From positions 1,488,001-1,552,000 of the forward strand of contig NZ_CP015600.1 in NCBI RefSeq assembly GCF_001647715.1: 64,000 bases of DNA. Direction: 5' to 3'. The notes under the pieces are model-generated. The model made no database searches. It was given only the letters and a program-made list of their open reading frames with translations, and was not told the origin of the DNA. The position numbers and the translations under genes were made by a program. Shown piece by piece: positions 29,716 through 38,603 of this stretch; within the stretch, counting starts at the first letter, position 1; each line of letters begins with the position of its first letter. This DNA is from Pseudomonas antarctica. Lineage in GTDB: Bacteria > Pseudomonadota > Gammaproteobacteria > Pseudomonadales > Pseudomonadaceae.

Positions 29716-30372
29716 ATGGGCTACAAAATTCCGGACGGCGGCACCTTCCAGCACGGTGCCACCTATGGCCCGGACATCCCATTTACGGCGCTGAGCAATG
29801 CGGCCGAGGCCGTGGCCACCGTAACTGGCGGTACGCTGGCTGCTGGCGATATCGTGATTGTCACCTCTGGCTGGACTCGCCTGGGCAACCGCGTTGTGCG
29901 CGTGAAAGCTGCCACTGCCGCCGCCATCACCCTTGAAGGTATCGACACCACGGACCTGCAGGTTTACCCGACAGGCTCTGGCATCGGGTCGTTGAAAAAG
30001 GTTCTGACCTGGGTACAGATTCCGCAAATCACCGATGTGGCTTTCGCAGGCGGAACCCAGAACTACCTGGATGTGGTGTTTCTGGAAGACAAACAGGGTC
30101 GCCAGATGCCGACTGACAAGGCTGCCGCGAGCTTGGCACTTACCATTGCTGACGACCCGGGCCAGGCGTTCAACGCCATTCTGCGTGCGGCGGATGCCAG
30201 TCAGACCATTCAGGCCGCGCGCCTGAACCTGCCGGGCAACGACACGCTGTTCTACGGCGCCTTCACCTCGTTCTCCAACCAGCCGACTGTGTCTCGCAGC
30301 AACTTGCTGACCCGGACCGTGAACCTGGCGCTGCAGGGCGAACCGACCCGTTACCTGACTGCGGTGGCATAA
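29716..30372 (+). CDS. Major tail tube protein (Phage_tail_3)
   Basis: 218 residues from ATG 29716 with AAAGAGGAAATACCC upstream. The sequence MGYKIPDGGTFQHGATYGPD and the alternating beta pattern with YLDVVFLEDKQGRQMPTDKA fit the Phage_tail_3 tube family. It is followed by the tail chaperone pair as in other long-tailed phages. Confidence 0.8.
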   Translation: MGYKIPDGGTFQHGATYGPDIPFTALSNAAEAVATVTGGTLAAGDIVIVTSGWTRLGNRVVRVKAATAAAITLEGIDTTDLQVYPTGSGIGSLKKVLTWVQIPQITDVAFAGGTQNYLDVVFLEDKQGRQMPTDKAAASLALTIADDPGQAFNAILRAADASQTIQAARLNLPGNDTLFYGAFTSFSNQPTVSRSNLLTRTVNLALQGEPTRYLTAVA

Positions 30373-30375
30373 CCC

Positions 30376-30756
30376 ATGGCAAAGATCAGAATCGCCCAAA
30401 ACCCGACGTTCAAGGCCTTCGTGTCGATCCCCATCGTTGGGGGCGAGCCCGAGAAAATCGAGTTCACCTTTAAGTATCGGGATCGTCCAGGGCTTGCCGC
30501 CTTGTTCGATGAATGGACCCTGAAGCGCGACGAGGCACAGACCGCCCTCGGCGATAAGCCTACGCTTTCCGAAATCGTAGCCGCTGACACTGAGCAGCAA
30601 GCGCAGCAGATCAAGGACCTGGTGGTCGGCTGGGGCTTCGATGACAAGTTCGACGATAAGAGCATCCTGGCATTGGTGAAGTCCTGCCAGGGCGCTGCTG
30701 AGGCAGTTGTGAACGCCTACCAGAACGCATTCAGCCAGGCCCGCCTGGGAAACTGA
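30376..30756 (+). CDS. Tail assembly chaperone, gpG-like
   Basis: 126 residues. Matches the phage tail assembly chaperone family (PF08748-like): FKAFVSIPIVGGEPEKIEFT and RDRPGLAALFDEW. It ends LGN-TGA directly on the heptamer GGGAAAC (30747-30753), so a share of ribosomes should slip back one base and make the longer G-T form with the frame ending at 31076. Confidence 0.85.
   Translation: MAKIRIAQNPTFKAFVSIPIVGGEPEKIEFTFKYRDRPGLAALFDEWTLKRDEAQTALGDKPTLSEIVAADTEQQAQQIKDLVVGWGFDDKFDDKSILALVKSCQGAAEAVVNAYQNAFSQARLGN
30747..30753 (+). promoter_or_regulatory. Programmed -1 frameshift site GGGAAAC
   Basis: G GGA AAC is a canonical X XXY YYZ slippery heptamer placed at the last two codons of the gpG-like gene, right before its TGA. 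The -1 frame continues LTDAARALYAPAAPAELMGL and runs open to 31076. In lambda the G/GT frameshift at GGGAAAG has the same place and function. Confidence 0.85.
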
Positions 30757-31076
30757 CAGACGCCGCCCGTGCACTCTATGCGCCGGCGGCACCTGCTGAA
30801 CTGATGGGGCTGTTTGGGCTTTCCCCGGGTGACCTTGAAGAGGTGACCGAGGTATGGCCCTGCAACTGGCCGGCGTTCTTCCTGTTCAACCGGATGTCGA
30901 CTCAGTGGAGGGCGGGCGCCGGCGGCGCGATCGGCCTCGATTACAACTGCATCCGCGACGTGGCCGGGCTCCTCGGAATCAAGAAAAAGAAACTCGCTGA
31001 AATCTTCCCTGACCTTCAGGTGCTGGAAGGCGAAGCCCTGCGCGTCATGGCGGAGGAAAGGGAAAACAGCCCGTAA
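30753..31076 (+). CDS. gpT-like extension, made by -1 frameshift as G-T fusion
   Basis: The -1 frame after the heptamer encodes 107 residues (LTDAARALYAPAAPAELMGL ... LGIKKKKLAEIFPDLQVLEG), giving a G-T fusion of about 233 residues with the gene at 30376. An internal ATG at 30804 lacks a convincing ribosome site, so the frameshift product is the likely form. The T part is expected to bind the tape measure protein and bring tube subunits to it. Confidence 0.82.
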   Translation: MTDAARALYAPAAPAELMGLFGLSPGDLEEVTEVWPCNWPAFFLFNRMSTQWRAGAGGAIGLDYNCIRDVAGLLGIKKKKLAEIFPDLQVLEGEALRVMAEERENSP

Positions 31077-31103
31077 CCACGGGCACTTATTCAAGGTGAG
31101 TCG

Positions 31104-34100
31104 ATGAACATTGCAGAACTCGGCGTCAAGATCGACTCGGCCGATGCAATCGAGGCGAAAACAAGTTTCGATGAGATGGCGAAGGCTGGCGGCCGTGCCG
31201 AGCAGTCTGCCGTTTCGCTGATGAACGAAATGCAGGCGCTGGAAAAGTCGCTGTCTACCAGCGCTAAAACCACCCAGGACCTGGCAAAGCAGCGTGACGC
31301 TCTCGCCAAGCTGACCAAGACCGGCGCCTATGGCGAGGCCGAGGCAGCGAAAATCTCCGCTCAGCTCGACAAGCAGCAGGTGGCCTTGGCCAGGTCTGCG
31401 ATGGACGAGCAGAAGGCGCTGAATAGCCTGCTTGGAGCGGTTGACCCGGCCCGTGCAGCGCTGGCAAAGCTGGACACCCAGGTTGAGCAGCTCGGTAAAC
31501 ATCTGGATGCTGGGCGCCTAAGCCAAGAGGATTACAACAAGGCTCTGAGCAATATCGATAAGGATTACGCAAAGCTCGAAAAAACCAATACCGGTTTCGA
31601 CAAGCTTCGCCTTGGCACCCGGCAAGCTCAGGAAAACGTTGTTCAGTTGGGTAATGCGCTGTCCTCGGGCGACTGGGGTAGCGGCGTGCGTGCTGTTGCT
31701 CAGCTGGGTGCTGGAGCTGGAGCAGGCGCCGCTGGATTGCTCGCCATTCTGGGTCCGATTGCTTTGGCGACAGCCGCTGTTGGCGGACTTGCATATGCGT
31801 ACTACAAAGGCAGCGAAGAGCAGGACAATTACAACAAATCACTGATCCTTACGGGCAACTACGCAGGGGTGAGTGCCGGTCAACTGAGCGATATGGCGCG
31901 GCAGATCAGTGCGACGGTGGGCACTACTGGCCAAGCTGCAGAAGTGCTGGCGACTCTGGCGGGTAACGGAAAGATTGCGGGCGCGAGCTTCGTTGAAATT
32001 TCAGAAGCCGCCTTGGCGATGGAGAAAGCGACGGGGAAGTCTGTAGACGCGACGGTAGCGGAGTTCGTCAAGATTGCTGAGGACCCAGTTGCTGCTGCGA
32101 AGTCTCTGAATGATCAGTATCACTTCCTGACCGCCTCGGTTTATTCACAGATTGTTGCGCTTAAGGAGCAGGGCGACACCATTGGTGCAGCGAAGCTCTT
32201 GACCGACACTTACGCCGACACCGTAAAGGGCAGGGCTGGGGAGATCACTCAGAATCTCGGCACTATCGAAAGGGCGTGGAAAGGCATCACGGATGAGGCC
32301 AAGAAGTCCCTCGACGCGATAAAAAATATTGGTCGCGATGAAGGGCCGGCCAAAAGGATCGCTGAACTTACCCAAAGCGCGGCTTATGCTCGAAGCGTGC
32401 TCAAAGCTGACCCGGATGACACTGACGCCAAAAAGAAACTCGCCGCTTCTGAGAAGGAGCTGTATCAGCTCCAGCTTATGGTCTTTGTTGGCGGTCAGCG
32501 AACCAAAGCCCAAGAGGATCAGGTGCGTGTTCAGCAGGAAGGGATTGAGGCCGAGCAGAAGCTCAAGGCAATCAGCGATTCAAACCTGACCAATGCCGAG
32601 AAGCGCAATAAGCTGATCAAAGATTACCAGCGATCAGTCGAGAATCTCCGCAAAGCAAACCCGGACAGTCCGCTCGTCCAGCCAGATTATGTGGCTAAGA
32701 CGATCCAAAACATTAAAGACAAGAACAAAGACCCCGCGGTTGCTGCCGGCAGCGTGGATCTGACCGGCTTCAATGACGCGAAGAACAACCTCGCGGCCAT
32801 CGCTACCGACTACAAAAACTACCAAAAGCAGTTGGACGCAGCGCAAAAGGCTGGGCTTATTTCAGAGGCAGACTACCTGTTGCGGCGCCAAGCCCTGATC
32901 GGTAATGAGCGCGACCAGGTAACGGCAGCCTACGAGGCCGAGATATCCGCTCTGGAGGCCGCCAAGGGCAAGAAGTCCACCACTGCCGCGCAAAGTATCC
33001 AGCTCGACCAGAAGATCGCTGACGCGCGTGCAGGGATGGTCAAAGCGCAGAAGGACACTGATAGCCAGCTTGAAGTTCTGGCGACCAACGAGACCGGGCG
33101 CCTGGCCAAACAAGAACGCGCGATCAGCACTTACGTGCAGGCGCTGGGGCAGCAACAGCGAGCTCTGGAGCTTGCCGGCCAGCGCGCGGTTCTCGGCGTG
33201 GGTCAGGGTGATCGCCAAAACGCGCTCAGCGGCGAACTGAACAGCCAGCAAGACCGGTTTGCTCAGCAGTCCCTGGAGTTGGCCAACCAGAAGTCCGACC
33301 CGTCGCGGAACATGTCGGAGGAAGAGTTCAAGCGTAAATCCCAGGCGCTCGCCGATGCGAACAAGGCGGCGACTGACCAGATCCGGCAGAACTACGCGGA
33401 TGTGGAAGCCGCCCAGGGCGATTGGACGAAGGGCGCGACGGCAGCTTGGGACAATTACTTGGATTCGGCGCGGAACATTGCCGGCCAGACGAAAAGCCTG
33501 TTCGGCAACGCCTTCAGCTCCATGGAGGATTCGCTGGTCAACTTCGCCGTTACAGGCAAAGCGTCGTTCGCGGACTTCACCAAGTCGATTTTGGCGGACA
33601 TGGCGCGCATTGCGACACGTCAGGCCAGTTCCGCTTTACTGGGCAGCCTGGTGGGTGCGGCGGCGAGTTACTTCGGCGGCAGTGCCGCCGGCGGCAACGG
33701 ACTGGCGGCCGGATCTGCTGGCGCTGCATCTTCCAACCTTGGCGCTTCAGCGGGGGGCTACTCCGGCAGCTACTTCCCGCAAGCCATGGGCGGCGCCTGG
33801 TCGGGCGGCGTGCAGATGTTCGCCGACGGCGGCGCGTTCACCAACACCATCGTCAGCAAGCCAACCTCGTTTGGCATGGCAAACGGCAACATGGGTATCG
33901 CTGGTGAGGCCGGTCCGGAGGCGATCATGCCGCTGACCCGAACGTCCAGCGGCAAGCTCGGCGTTATGGCCATGGGCGGTGGCGGGGCCGGAGCAACACA
34001 GATCAATGTCGAGGTTCATATCGACGGGGATGGCAACGCATCGTCCTCCGCCGACGCGCCTGGCTACGACATGTTTGGCAAGGAGCTGGCGGCTTTTGTT

Positions 34101-34178
34101 GAGCAGAAGTATCAGCAGCTACGCAACAAGGACATGGGCCAGGGCGGCGTCATCAACAAAGCAATCAAGGGGCGCTGA
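31104..34178 (+). CDS. Tail tape measure protein
   Basis: 1024 residues. Long helical, Ala/Lys-rich N-terminal half; hydrophobic segment at ~residues 205-235 (AGAGAGAAGLLAILGPIALA); coiled coil in the middle. The C-terminal lambda-type region holds SMEDSLVNFAVTGKASFADF and SILADMARIATRQASSALLG. Length predicts a tail of roughly 150 nm at the usual 0.15 nm per residue. It follows the chaperone pair, as expected, and overlaps the M gene by one base. Confidence 0.92.
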   Translation: MNIAELGVKIDSADAIEAKTSFDEMAKAGGRAEQSAVSLMNEMQALEKSLSTSAKTTQDLAKQRDALAKLTKTGAYGEAEAAKISAQLDKQQVALARSAMDEQKALNSLLGAVDPARAALAKLDTQVEQLGKHLDAGRLSQEDYNKALSNIDKDYAKLEKTNTGFDKLRLGTRQAQENVVQLGNALSSGDWGSGVRAVAQLGAGAGAGAAGLLAILGPIALATAAVGGLAYAYYKGSEEQDNYNKSLILTGNYAGVSAGQLSDMARQISATVGTTGQAAEVLATLAGNGKIAGASFVEISEAALAMEKATGKSVDATVAEFVKIAEDPVAAAKSLNDQYHFLTASVYSQIVALKEQGDTIGAAKLLTDTYADTVKGRAGEITQNLGTIERAWKGITDEAKKSLDAIKNIGRDEGPAKRIAELTQSAAYARSVLKADPDDTDAKKKLAASEKELYQLQLMVFVGGQRTKAQEDQVRVQQEGIEAEQKLKAISDSNLTNAEKRNKLIKDYQRSVENLRKANPDSPLVQPDYVAKTIQNIKDKNKDPAVAAGSVDLTGFNDAKNNLAAIATDYKNYQKQLDAAQKAGLISEADYLLRRQALIGNERDQVTAAYEAEISALEAAKGKKSTTAAQSIQLDQKIADARAGMVKAQKDTDSQLEVLATNETGRLAKQERAISTYVQALGQQQRALELAGQRAVLGVGQGDRQNALSGELNSQQDRFAQQSLELANQKSDPSRNMSEEEFKRKSQALADANKAATDQIRQNYADVEAAQGDWTKGATAAWDNYLDSARNIAGQTKSLFGNAFSSMEDSLVNFAVTGKASFADFTKSILADMARIATRQASSALLGSLVGAAASYFGGSAAGGNGLAAGSAGAASSNLGASAGGYSGSYFPQAMGGAWSGGVQMFADGGAFTNTIVSKPTSFGMANGNMGIAGEAGPEAIMPLTRTSSGKLGVMAMGGGGAGATQINVEVHIDGDGNASSSADAPGYDMFGKELAAFVEQKYQQLRNKDMGQGGVINKAIKGR

Positions 34179-34516
34179 TGGCAATCGAACGATTCACCTG
34201 GGCAACGGAGAAGGGCGCGGAGGGTGATGTGACCCAGCGCGTCCGGACCAAGCAGTTCGGCGATGGATACGAGCAGTCGGTCGAAGACGGCCTCAATAAC
34301 CAGTCCCAATCCTGGCCGCTCACGTTCACCGGCGCCAAAGCTCGCGTTCTGGAAATCAAGGCCTTCCTCGATCGGCACAAGGGCGCCAAGGGTTTTCTAT
34401 GGGAGCCGCCCTTGGGCGAGCTTGGCCTTTACAAGTGCAACGGCTACAAACCGGTTCACCGTGGCGGTCAGGTCTACGCCATCACCGCGACCTTCAAGCA
34501 AACCTTTCATCCCTGA
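34178..34516 (+). CDS. Minor tail protein M (tail tip)
   Basis: 112 residues, full length for PF05939. The core RTKQFGDGYEQSVEDGLNN and FLDRHKGAKGFLWEPP is typical. Joins the tail tip to the tube. Its ATG overlaps the tape measure stop. Confidence 0.88.
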   Translation: MAIERFTWATEKGAEGDVTQRVRTKQFGDGYEQSVEDGLNNQSQSWPLTFTGAKARVLEIKAFLDRHKGAKGFLWEPPLGELGLYKCNGYKPVHRGGQVYAITATFKQTFHP

Positions 34517-34525
34517 GGCCTATCA

Positions 34526-35278
34526 ATGGCACTGATCACGGACATCCAGAAGCTGGAGCCCGGTGGCGAGATTCGCCTGTTTGAAATTGACGGGACTGAG
34601 TACGGCGCGGATTACCTGCGCTTCCACGGGCATGCCATTCCGCACACACCTGAAGAGCTGCTGGCCTACGAGCATTTGGAAGAGGATCTGCCGGCGAAGT
34701 CGATCTGGTGGCAGGGAGAGGAGTACGCGGCCTGGCCGGTGCAGATTGAGGGGATTTCCTCGAGTAGCGACGGCACTGCCTCACGGCCGACATTCGCCGC
34801 CGGTAACGTGAACGGGCGAGTCACGGCGCTGTGCCTGGCCTTCGAGGACATGCTCAAGTTCAAGCTGACGGTTCGCGAGACCCTGGCCCAGTACCTGGAT
34901 GCGGCCAACTTCCCCGACGGCAACCCGACCGCAGACCCGACCCAGGAAGTGCTGGAGATCTGGTACATCGACCAGAAAACCAGCGAGGACAGTGAAGCTG
35001 TGGTCTGGGACCTCTCCTCTCCGGGCGAGATCGATAACCACGGACTGCCTGGGCGCCAGATGACTACCTTCTGTCACTGGGCCATGACGGGGGGGTACAG
35101 AGGCCCTGACTGTAACTATACGGGGACAGCGATGTTCGATGACGAGGACAACCCCACGGATGACCCTGCCAAGGATCAGTGCAAAGGCTGCCTGTCGTCC
35201 TGCAAGTTGCGCTTTGGCGAGAACAACGAGCTCAGTTTCGGTGGATTCCCCGCCGTCAGCTTGATCGCGAGGAGCTGA
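34526..35278 (+). CDS. Minor tail protein L (tail tip, iron-sulfur type)
   Basis: 250 residues, full length for PF05100. The C-terminal half has four spaced Cys (MTTFCHW, GPDCNYTG, DQCKGCLSSCK) corresponding to those that bind an Fe-S cluster in lambda gpL. Acts with M and K at the tip. Confidence 0.88.
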   Translation: MALITDIQKLEPGGEIRLFEIDGTEYGADYLRFHGHAIPHTPEELLAYEHLEEDLPAKSIWWQGEEYAAWPVQIEGISSSSDGTASRPTFAAGNVNGRVTALCLAFEDMLKFKLTVRETLAQYLDAANFPDGNPTADPTQEVLEIWYIDQKTSEDSEAVVWDLSSPGEIDNHGLPGRQMTTFCHWAMTGGYRGPDCNYTGTAMFDDEDNPTDDPAKDQCKGCLSSCKLRFGENNELSFGGFPAVSLIARS

Positions 35279-35280
35279 CC

Positions 35281-36045
35281 ATGCGCAAACACATCATCGC
35301 CGCGATCCAGGCGCACGCCGCAGCCCAGTACCCGAAAGAGTGCTGCGGTCTGCTGCTGATCGTCGGGCGGGCGCAGAAGTACTTCCCGTGCCGAAATATC
35401 GCCACGGAGCCGAACGAAGAGTTTCGGCTTGATCCCGAGGATTACGCCACTGCGGAAGATTTGGGCGAGGTGATCGGGATCGTTCACTCGCATCCGGACG
35501 CCACCAGCAGGCCGTCACCGCACGACCTGGCCATGTGCGAGGCCACGGCCTTGCCCTGGCATATCCTGTCGTGGCCCGAGAGCGACTTGCGCACGATCAC
35601 ACCAACCGGCAGCACGCCGCTGCTCAAGCGACCGTTTGTTCACGGCGCCTGGGACTGCTGGCAGGTTTGCGCTGATTGGTATCAACGGGAGTGGGAGATT
35701 GAGTTCCAGGCCTTCCAGCGCACTGACGGCTGGTGGGAGAGTGCTGAAAGCGCGAGCCTATACGAGGCGAACTACGAGGCCGCTGGCTTTGTGCGCGTCG
35801 ACCGGCCGCAGCGCGGCGACATGATCGTTATGCAGGTTGGCCGGACGGTTCACCCCAACCATGCCGGGATTTACCTGGGCGCTGATCCGGCGCTACCAGG
35901 AGAAGAGTCGGGCGCGTTCGGTCCAGGCCCGTTCCTGTTGCACCACCTGTACGGCAGACCATCCGAGATTATCGTCTACGGCGGCCCTTGGTATGACAGA
36001 ACGCGCCTGATCCTCAGGCACAAAGATGCAAAACAACCAACATGA
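35281..36045 (+). CDS. Tail assembly protein K (JAMM peptidase plus NlpC/P60)
   Basis: 254 residues from ATG 35281. The N-terminal JAB/MPN domain shows the zinc pattern HSHPDATSRPSPHDL (His-x-His ... Ser ... Asp). The C-terminal NlpC/P60 domain has its Cys in GAWDCWQVCADWY and His in VHPNHAGIYL. Lambda gpK has the same two domains and is needed for tail tip assembly and perhaps murein cleavage. In most lambda-like phages gene I follows immediately; here a 3.5 kb insert separates them. Confidence 0.88.
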   Translation: MRKHIIAAIQAHAAAQYPKECCGLLLIVGRAQKYFPCRNIATEPNEEFRLDPEDYATAEDLGEVIGIVHSHPDATSRPSPHDLAMCEATALPWHILSWPESDLRTITPTGSTPLLKRPFVHGAWDCWQVCADWYQREWEIEFQAFQRTDGWWESAESASLYEANYEAAGFVRVDRPQRGDMIVMQVGRTVHPNHAGIYLGADPALPGEESGAFGPGPFLLHHLYGRPSEIIVYGGPWYDRTRLILRHKDAKQPT

Positions 36046-36069
36046 CGCGGCATGGCCGTAGGAGTGGGT

Positions 36070-36273
36070 ATGCAAAAGAGTGATCAGTTCAGCCCGGTAA
36101 TCGCTTGGCGCCAAGGTTTCACTAACCCTGAACGCGAGCCGGTCGAAGTAGATGTGCAGGATGGGCGCGCTGAATATGCACTCAGCGGCCCGTACAGGAT
36201 GGCAGAGGGCGCCAAAATAGAAATTATTGGCGGGAAAATTTTATGGTCAAGCGGGCGGAGTCGCCCGAGTTAA
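36070..36273 (+). CDS. Insert gene 1, unknown, 67 aa
   Basis: 67 residues from ATG 36070 (MQKSDQFSPVIAWRQGFTNP), which has TAGGAGTGGGT in front; ATG 36052 has none. Beta-rich. It overlaps the convergent gene at 36247 by 27 bases. First gene of the block between K and I. Confidence 0.55.
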   Translation: MQKSDQFSPVIAWRQGFTNPEREPVEVDVQDGRAEYALSGPYRMAEGAKIEIIGGKILWSSGRSRPS

Positions 36274-36522
36274 GCCGGTAAAAAGACGAACGATATCGCC
36301 GGCAGCGCCTTTGAACTGCGAGTCATAAGCCTGGATCAAGCCTACTTCACCGCCATCAGCGTTTAGTGCGGACATTGTGTCCTCGAAGCCTAGAGTCGTC
36401 ATGAAGGTGACTATGCCTCTCGCCTCAGCGACACCGTTCACAGAAATGTCCGCTGCCTTAGCGATGACCGCAGGATCGTTGGTAATCAGCACGTACGGGA
36501 ATATGGTTTGTCCTGGATGCAT
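36247..36522 (-). CDS. Insert gene 2, unknown, 91 aa
   Basis: 91 residues on the minus strand (MHPGQTIFPYVLITNDPAVI), with GCAAGGAAAGTGAA in front of the ATG. Alpha/beta soluble protein with the motif FMTTLGFEDTMSALNADGGE. Convergent with insert gene 1. No family recognised. Confidence 0.6.
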   Translation of the reverse strand: MHPGQTIFPYVLITNDPAVIAKAADISVNGVAEARGIVTFMTTLGFEDTMSALNADGGEVGLIQAYDSQFKGAAGDIVRLFTGLTRATPPA

Positions 36523-36543
36523 TTCACTTTCCTTGCGTTGTCC

Positions 36544-36595
36544 GCGCCGAAATTGGCGCTATCCCAGTCCTTGGGCTTGCAGGCGAAGGACTGGG
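36544..36595. repeat. Two adjacent hairpins in the divergent intergenic region
   Basis: GCGCC-GAAATT-GGCGC (36544-36559) and CCCAGTCCTT (36563-36572) with AAGGACTGGG (36586-36595, 13-base loop) lie between divergent insert genes 2 and 3. They may be terminators, or operator or recombination sites. Confidence 0.5.
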
Positions 36596-36644
36596 AAATC
36601 CTTTAATTCATTTCTCGCTGCCCACCCGGCAGCAGGAGGGCTGT

Positions 36645-36908
36645 ATGCAGCCAAGCCAGCGCTACATGCTGACCATTTACGACCTCTTCGGCGTTACCGA
36701 CGGTGGTGTCTGCGGTGCTGAAGCCGAAGTCGCCATTCTGGATGGCGGTGTCGAGATCGACCGCGTGAAATTCTCCGGCAAGTGCCAGAGCAAGGATGGT
36801 TACCGCCGTGCCTACACTGGAAAGCCTGGGCTCATTGCAAAGCTTGAATCGGGCCCCGGGCAGATCCAGTTTGCGGCCGAAAGGCCTCCGGCCACCTCGG
36901 CGGTGTAA
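36645..36908 (+). CDS. Insert gene 3, unknown, 87 aa
   Basis: 87 residues from ATG 36645 with CAGGAGGGCTGT upstream. MQPSQRYMLTIYDLFGVTDG followed by beta-rich sequence. It overlaps the convergent gene at 36832 by 77 bases, an unusually long tail-to-tail overlap. Confidence 0.55.
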   Translation: MQPSQRYMLTIYDLFGVTDGGVCGAEAEVAILDGGVEIDRVKFSGKCQSKDGYRRAYTGKPGLIAKLESGPGQIQFAAERPPATSAV

Positions 36909-37128
36909 GCCCGCCAATGAACTCGTCCGTGCCAAGCCTATGAGAGCCGTACTCGACGATGTATCCGTTATTCAGCCGTGCAGCCTCAGCCTGGGCAATT
37001 GCCTTGCTGGCGTAGACGTCTACCAGGTGCCAAGGCTCAAGGGCATCACTGAGCACTGCCCAGCCGAGTACGCACCCTTTGTTGTCCGGGTCTGCTGGAA
37101 GGTTTTTCGCGAGGCTTCTGATTGACAT
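36832..37128 (-). CDS. Insert gene 4, unknown, 98 aa
   Basis: 98 residues (MSIRSLAKNLPADPDNKGCV) with AAGGATCGGCC in front. It contains VLGWAVLSDALEPWHLVDVY and ASKAIAQAEAARL, a regular alpha/beta composition. Coding for most of its length looks firm; only the last 25 codons share DNA with insert gene 3. Confidence 0.6.
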   Translation of the reverse strand: MSIRSLAKNLPADPDNKGCVLGWAVLSDALEPWHLVDVYASKAIAQAEAARLNNGYIVEYGSHRLGTDEFIGGLTPPRWPEAFRPQTGSARGPIQALQ

Positions 37129-37325
37129 GGCCGATCCTTGGTTGCGTGAAGGCCTGAGGCTACTATCAGAAGGATGAGGGGCGTTACTGAGGATTCGTAC
37201 AGCCGGTTTTACGTTCGCGTGGAGCAGTGGCTACGACATTTCTGTACCTTGAAATTGCGGTATCCGAAGTGTCTATGCTGACTCCAATACCCGGCAAGCT
37301 TTGCGCGTGCCGGGCTTGAAGAGCG

Positions 37326-37886
37326 TTAAGGCATCAAGACCGAGTCCACAACGTGGATCACGCCGTTGGACTGCATCACGTCTGCAATGCTGATACTAGC
37401 TTTACCGCCTTTGGCATCTACGACCCAAAGCTTGCCATCATGCAGCTTGATATTCAGCGATTCGCCCTGGACGGTTTTCAATACAACGGTGCCGTCGTTC
37501 TTCTTGGCTTCGGCCATCAGCTCTTTAGAAGTATGGGTGCCAGGTACCACGTGATAGGTGAGGATTTTCGTCAGATCGGCTTTATGCTCAGGTTTCACGA
37601 GAGTATCAACGGTGCCCGCTGGCAGCTTGGCGAAGGCTTCGTTGGTAGGTGCGAAGACGGTGAACGGACCTTTGCTGTTGAGAGTATCAACTAGTCCCGC
37701 CGCCTTAACTGCTGCAACGAGTGTGGTGTGATCCTTTGAGTTGGCCGCGTTTTCCACAATGGTTTTGCTGGGATACATTGCTGCTCCGCCAACCATGACC
37801 GTGTCATCGGCAAAACTGAGCGTTGCTGTTACAGACAGAATCGCGAAGCAGGTTGCTGCAGCAATATTTTTGTAAAAGGCATGCAT
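37326..37886 (-). CDS. Exported fasciclin (FAS1) domain protein
   Basis: 186 residues from ATG 37886, with AAGGAGATACATC upstream. Signal peptide MHAFYKNIAAATCFAILSVT (then ATLSFA). A single FAS1 domain fills the mature protein: KGPFTVFAPTNEAFAKLPAG (H1 box), LTYHVVPG (YH motif) and NGVIHVVDSVLMP (H2 box). FAS1 proteins are cell-surface or periplasmic adhesion modules. Its presence inside a prophage tail region, against the late operon and with its own ribosome site, indicates a cargo gene expressed by the lysogen. Confidence 0.88.
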   Translation of the reverse strand: MHAFYKNIAAATCFAILSVTATLSFADDTVMVGGAAMYPSKTIVENAANSKDHTTLVAAVKAAGLVDTLNSKGPFTVFAPTNEAFAKLPAGTVDTLVKPEHKADLTKILTYHVVPGTHTSKELMAEAKKNDGTVVLKTVQGESLNIKLHDGKLWVVDAKGGKASISIADVMQSNGVIHVVDSVLMP

Positions 37887-38220
37887 GATGTATCTCCTTG
37901 GCATTAATTCCCTCTGAATGAGGGTCCTGAACATGCGGGGCTATGAAGCGCCTCTGAGAGCGTAGACACATTTGTGAGTTTATGTAGGTAGGCTTCACGC
38001 TTAATTCCAAGGGTGGCTATGCGTAGTGGTCCTACGCCTACATCGTGCGTAATTTCGTGGGTGCTGAAGGCCTGCTGTTGGTTGAAACAGTCCTTCGGAA
38101 TAGACCGTCTGCGTTGCCACAAAGTGCAGTGTGAAGAAGCCCAGACCTCCCTCTGTGCTTTTTGCATCTATCCCGTCAGTGCTACAGTCCCGACAAACCA
38201 AAGAGGGAAACAAGCGTTCA
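37887..38220. other. Intergenic region between divergent insert genes
   Basis: 334 bases between the FAS1 gene (minus) and insert gene 6 (plus). Several short frames exist, none with ribosome sites or good composition. It should hold the two promoters. GAGGGAAACAAGCG at about 38201-38217 is too far from ATG 38221 to be an ideal ribosome site. Confidence 0.5.
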
Positions 38221-38457
38221 ATGAATCATGAACTCTGGCTTGAGCCCGACGGGTGTCAGACATTTTGTCTTGCTGGCCCTCACGGCGAAGGTGCACGGGA
38301 CCTTCTTGAACCCGAATCAATACTCACTTGGCAGGTCGAAGCCTCCAGTTACTTTGAAGCAATGAGCAAATACTATTCGTACATGGACTGGGGAGATTAC
38401 ACGACCGAATTTCCTGAGCATGACAAGACCTCATATAAGGATCTTGGCTGGGAGTGA
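38221..38457 (+). CDS. Insert gene 6, unknown acidic protein, 78 aa
   Basis: 78 residues from ATG 38221 (MNHELWLEPDGCQTFCLAGP), acidic and rich in Tyr, Ser and Glu. No family recognised. A hairpin CCCCG-CCCATA-CGGGG followed by CTTT (about 38533-38553) can terminate it. Confidence 0.55.
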   Translation: MNHELWLEPDGCQTFCLAGPHGEGARDLLEPESILTWQVEASSYFEAMSKYYSYMDWGDYTTEFPEHDKTSYKDLGWE

Positions 38458-38603
38458 GAAAAGCTCAGTCGATCGCATTCCATCCACGCTGGATGCCCGG
38501 ACAGCTGCCAGCCCCACGCGAACCCGAAGAACCCCGCCCATACGGGGCTTTGGCGCTTCCGTCAGATAATGCTAGATTGCCTCCACTAACAAGGAGGGTG
38601 CGC

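Noticed and set aside
30804..31076. Independent gene starting at ATG 30804
   Set aside because: No ribosome site and the frame is open upstream to a canonical slippery heptamer; the frameshift fusion explains it better.
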